NCBI GenBank assembly: GCA_001797935.1
Contig: MGQT01000040.1
Location: 1-5,711 of the forward strand
Direction of reading: 5' to 3'
DNA: 5,711 nt
From: Deltaproteobacteria bacterium RBG_16_54_18
Lineage (GTDB): Bacteria; Desulfobacterota; B13-G15; RBG-16-54-18
The translations under genes were made by a program, and so were the position numbers. This document shows, one piece after another, positions 4,373 to 5,711 of the stretch; position 1 is the first letter of the stretch; the number at the start of each line of letters is the position of its first letter. The notes beneath the pieces are model-generated. The model did no database searches. It was not told the origin of the DNA and worked only from the letters and a program-made list of their open reading frames with translations.

Positions 4373-5104
4373 CTACCCCAAGTCGCCGAATAGGTGCTGC
4401 ATGATGCTCAAGACGCTCAAGGTCGCCGTTTCCGCCCTGAGGACCCGTTGTCCCAGCCCGGCAATGATGAAACCCTGCGCCTGGGCAGCCAATACCTCCT
4501 CCTCAGAAAATCCCCCTTCAGGCCCGACGAGCAGCACAAGCCCCTGCTGTGGATCGAGTTGATCGGCAATCTTCCGCAGCGGGGTTGGCTCCCCCTCCCA
4601 GAACATTACCCGCGTACCTGCGCTCGCAGCGAGAAAATCGGCAAACTCCCGGATCGCATTGATACTGGGGACAACGGTCCTACCGCTTTGTTTCGCCGCC
4701 TCCTGGGCGATGCGCGCCCATCGTTCTAACCTGAGCGACTCCCGCTCCCCCTCCACGATCGGGATGGAGCGCGCGGTGACCAGGGGGATGATCCGGTCAA
4801 CGCCCAGTTCCGTGGCCTTCTGGATCACGAATTTCATCCGTTCACCCTTGAGCAGACCCTGCCCCAGGGTGATGCGCAGGGGAGATTCCCGTACGGGATG
4901 CAATTCCTCCTGAATTGCCAGATACACCCCCTGGTCTTCGTCCGCCCTGAGCTCGGCCCGGTACTCCGTTCCTTCCCCGTCAAAGACCGTTACCGCATCC
5001 CCTGCCGTAAGCCGCAAGACCGTGAGGAGGTAGCGCGCCTCCTTGGTCTGCAAAAGAATCTCTGTGCCAATGATCCGCTCCGCAGGAATGTAGACCCTAG
5101 GCAT
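4373..5104 (-). CDS. rsmE: 16S rRNA (uracil(1498)-N(3))-methyltransferase RsmE
   Basis: The 243-residue product matches RsmE in full length and motif order. RsmE is a SPOUT-class, S-adenosylmethionine-dependent enzyme that methylates N3 of U1498 in 16S rRNA in the assembled 30S subunit. Residues 1-70 are the PUA-like RNA-binding domain (M-P-R-V-Y-I-P start, H/E-A-R-Y-L-L-x-V-L-R-L near 22-32). The SPOUT domain follows: K-G-E-R-M-K-F-V-I-Q-K-A-T-E-L-G-V (86-102), R-W-x-R-I-A-Q-E-A-A-K-Q-S-G-R (128-142), G-P-E-G-G-F-S (194-200) and L-G-Q-R-V-L-R-A-E-T-A (217-227), the last two forming the trefoil-knot cofactor site. The ATG at 5104 has a GAGGA ribosome site at 5111-5115, six bases away. The start overlaps the upstream hydrolase stop by 8 bp, so the two are probably co-transcribed and translationally coupled. 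The gene is GC-rich and looks like native chromosome. Confidence 0.97.
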   Translation of the reverse strand: MPRVYIPAERIIGTEILLQTKEARYLLTVLRLTAGDAVTVFDGEGTEYRAELRADEDQGVYLAIQEELHPVRESPLRITLGQGLLKGERMKFVIQKATELGVDRIIPLVTARSIPIVEGERESLRLERWARIAQEAAKQSGRTVVPSINAIREFADFLAASAGTRVMFWEGEPTPLRKIADQLDPQQGLVLLVGPEGGFSEEEVLAAQAQGFIIAGLGQRVLRAETATLSVLSIMQHLFGDLG

Positions 5105-5711
5105 CTTTGTTCCTCAGCGAATCGAGAAACGTCTCTACCGCCTTATTGAACTCCTCGGGACGCTCCATCATGACGAGGTGCCCGGCACCCGCGATGACCG
5201 CGAGGGAAGCGCCGGTTATCTTGTCCGCCAGGTAACGGGAATACTTGATCGGCGTGAGGGCATCTTGGTCGCCGCAGATAACGAGTGTCGGCACCGTAAT
5301 CGCCTGTACCTCGTTCATGACATCGAATCGCCCGCAGGCCGTAAAGTCACTGATCAGGACGTCAGCGGTGTTCTTTTGCATTTCCTGCACGGCCGTCTGC
5401 AGCATCTCGGCAGGGACATCCGGGGCAAAGGAGAGTTTGCAGATCAGGGCCGCGGCCTGCGAAAAGTCCTTGGCAAGGGCGTCGAGGATTGCGGGGAGGA
5501 CCTTGAGCCGCGCGCCGGTGCTTACCAATACTAAGGCCCGGGGCAGTTCGGGATTGCGCAAGGCGAGCTCCATGGTGATGGCCCCTCCCATGGAGTGGCC
5601 GATCACCACCGGTCTGGTCACCTCGAGCTCTGCCAGGGCTGCCTTGATCCAGCGGGCGCAGCCCTGGATATCCCGTGCCGCTTCGCCGCGCGCCCCCCCA
5701 TGTCCAGGCAG
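5097..5711 (-). CDS. Alpha/beta-fold hydrolase, 3' part
   Basis: The frame is open to the right edge, so the start lies outside; 204 residues are visible. Counting from the edge, the fragment opens with L-P-G-H-G (1-5), the usual segment before the first helix of the fold. The nucleophile elbow G-H-S-M-G-G (38-43) gives Ser40. The acid is in I-C-G-D-Q-D-A-L-T-P, most likely Asp150 (the second D), and His178 lies in G-A-G-H-L-V-M-M-E-R-P-E. All three catalytic-triad positions are therefore present and an active serine hydrolase is expected; the substrate cannot be told (esterase, lactonase or C-C bond hydrolase are all possible). A cap region lies between about residues 65 and 135. A GTG at 5621 is in frame but cannot be the start, because it would cut off the conserved L-P-G-H-G region. 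The stop overlaps the rsmE start, placing this gene first of the two in a likely operon. Confidence 0.93.
   Translation of the reverse strand: MPGHGGARGEAARDIQGCARWIKAALAELEVTRPVVIGHSMGGAITMELALRNPELPRALVLVSTGARLKVLPAILDALAKDFSQAAALICKLSFAPDVPAEMLQTAVQEMQKNTADVLISDFTACGRFDVMNEVQAITVPTLVICGDQDALTPIKYSRYLADKITGASLAVIAGAGHLVMMERPEEFNKAVETFLDSLRNKDA

Noticed and set aside
1..5711. CRISPR array, tRNA, rRNA, transposase or integrase gene
   Set aside because: No regularly spaced repeats, no cloverleaf or rRNA-like segment, and no reading frame with transposase or tyrosine-recombinase character was seen on either strand.

Overview
The window looks like a bacterial chromosome segment in which an accessory block sits between two stretches of ordinary chromosomal genes. 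The gene content (an iron-sulfur-free MutY-like glycosylase, RsmE, an alpha/beta hydrolase, VapBC) and the style of the intergenic DNA remind me of Desulfobacterota/Deltaproteobacteria such as Syntrophales. That is an impression, not a proof.

Layout. Positions 1-444 (+) hold the 3' end of a MutY-like adenine glycosylase. Positions 445-599 hold an approximately 80-bp repeat (copy A) and a 30-nt inverted repeat. Positions 600-962 (+) encode a small four-helix membrane protein. It is followed at 982-1057 by a sequence with the architecture of an integron attC site, so 572-1051 can be read as a complete gene cassette with no integrase visible. Positions 1058-1149 carry a promoter overlapped by two dyads, which drives an AT-rich vapBC toxin-antitoxin operon (1150-1733). 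Copy B of the repeat (1745-1829) then forms the leader of a large gene (1831-4293, +). That gene encodes an 820-residue exported protein with a beta-propeller-like N-terminal half, a TPR-like middle and a cysteine-containing C-terminal domain of unknown function. A 79-bp convergent gap follows. The GC-rich minus strand then carries rsmE (4373-5104), overlapping by 8 bp an alpha/beta hydrolase gene (5097-5711) that runs off the right edge.

How the parts relate. rsmE and the hydrolase are probably one transcription unit. VapB and VapC form a self-regulated pair. The membrane-protein cassette and vapBC lie between the two copies of the repeat, and base composition changes sharply at about 1040 and again near 4370, which fits piecemeal acquisition of DNA between mutY-like and rsmE. 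The most interesting items are the attC-like site and the cassette it defines, the paired repeats A and B with their homopolymer tracts, and the unrecognised 820-residue exported protein.
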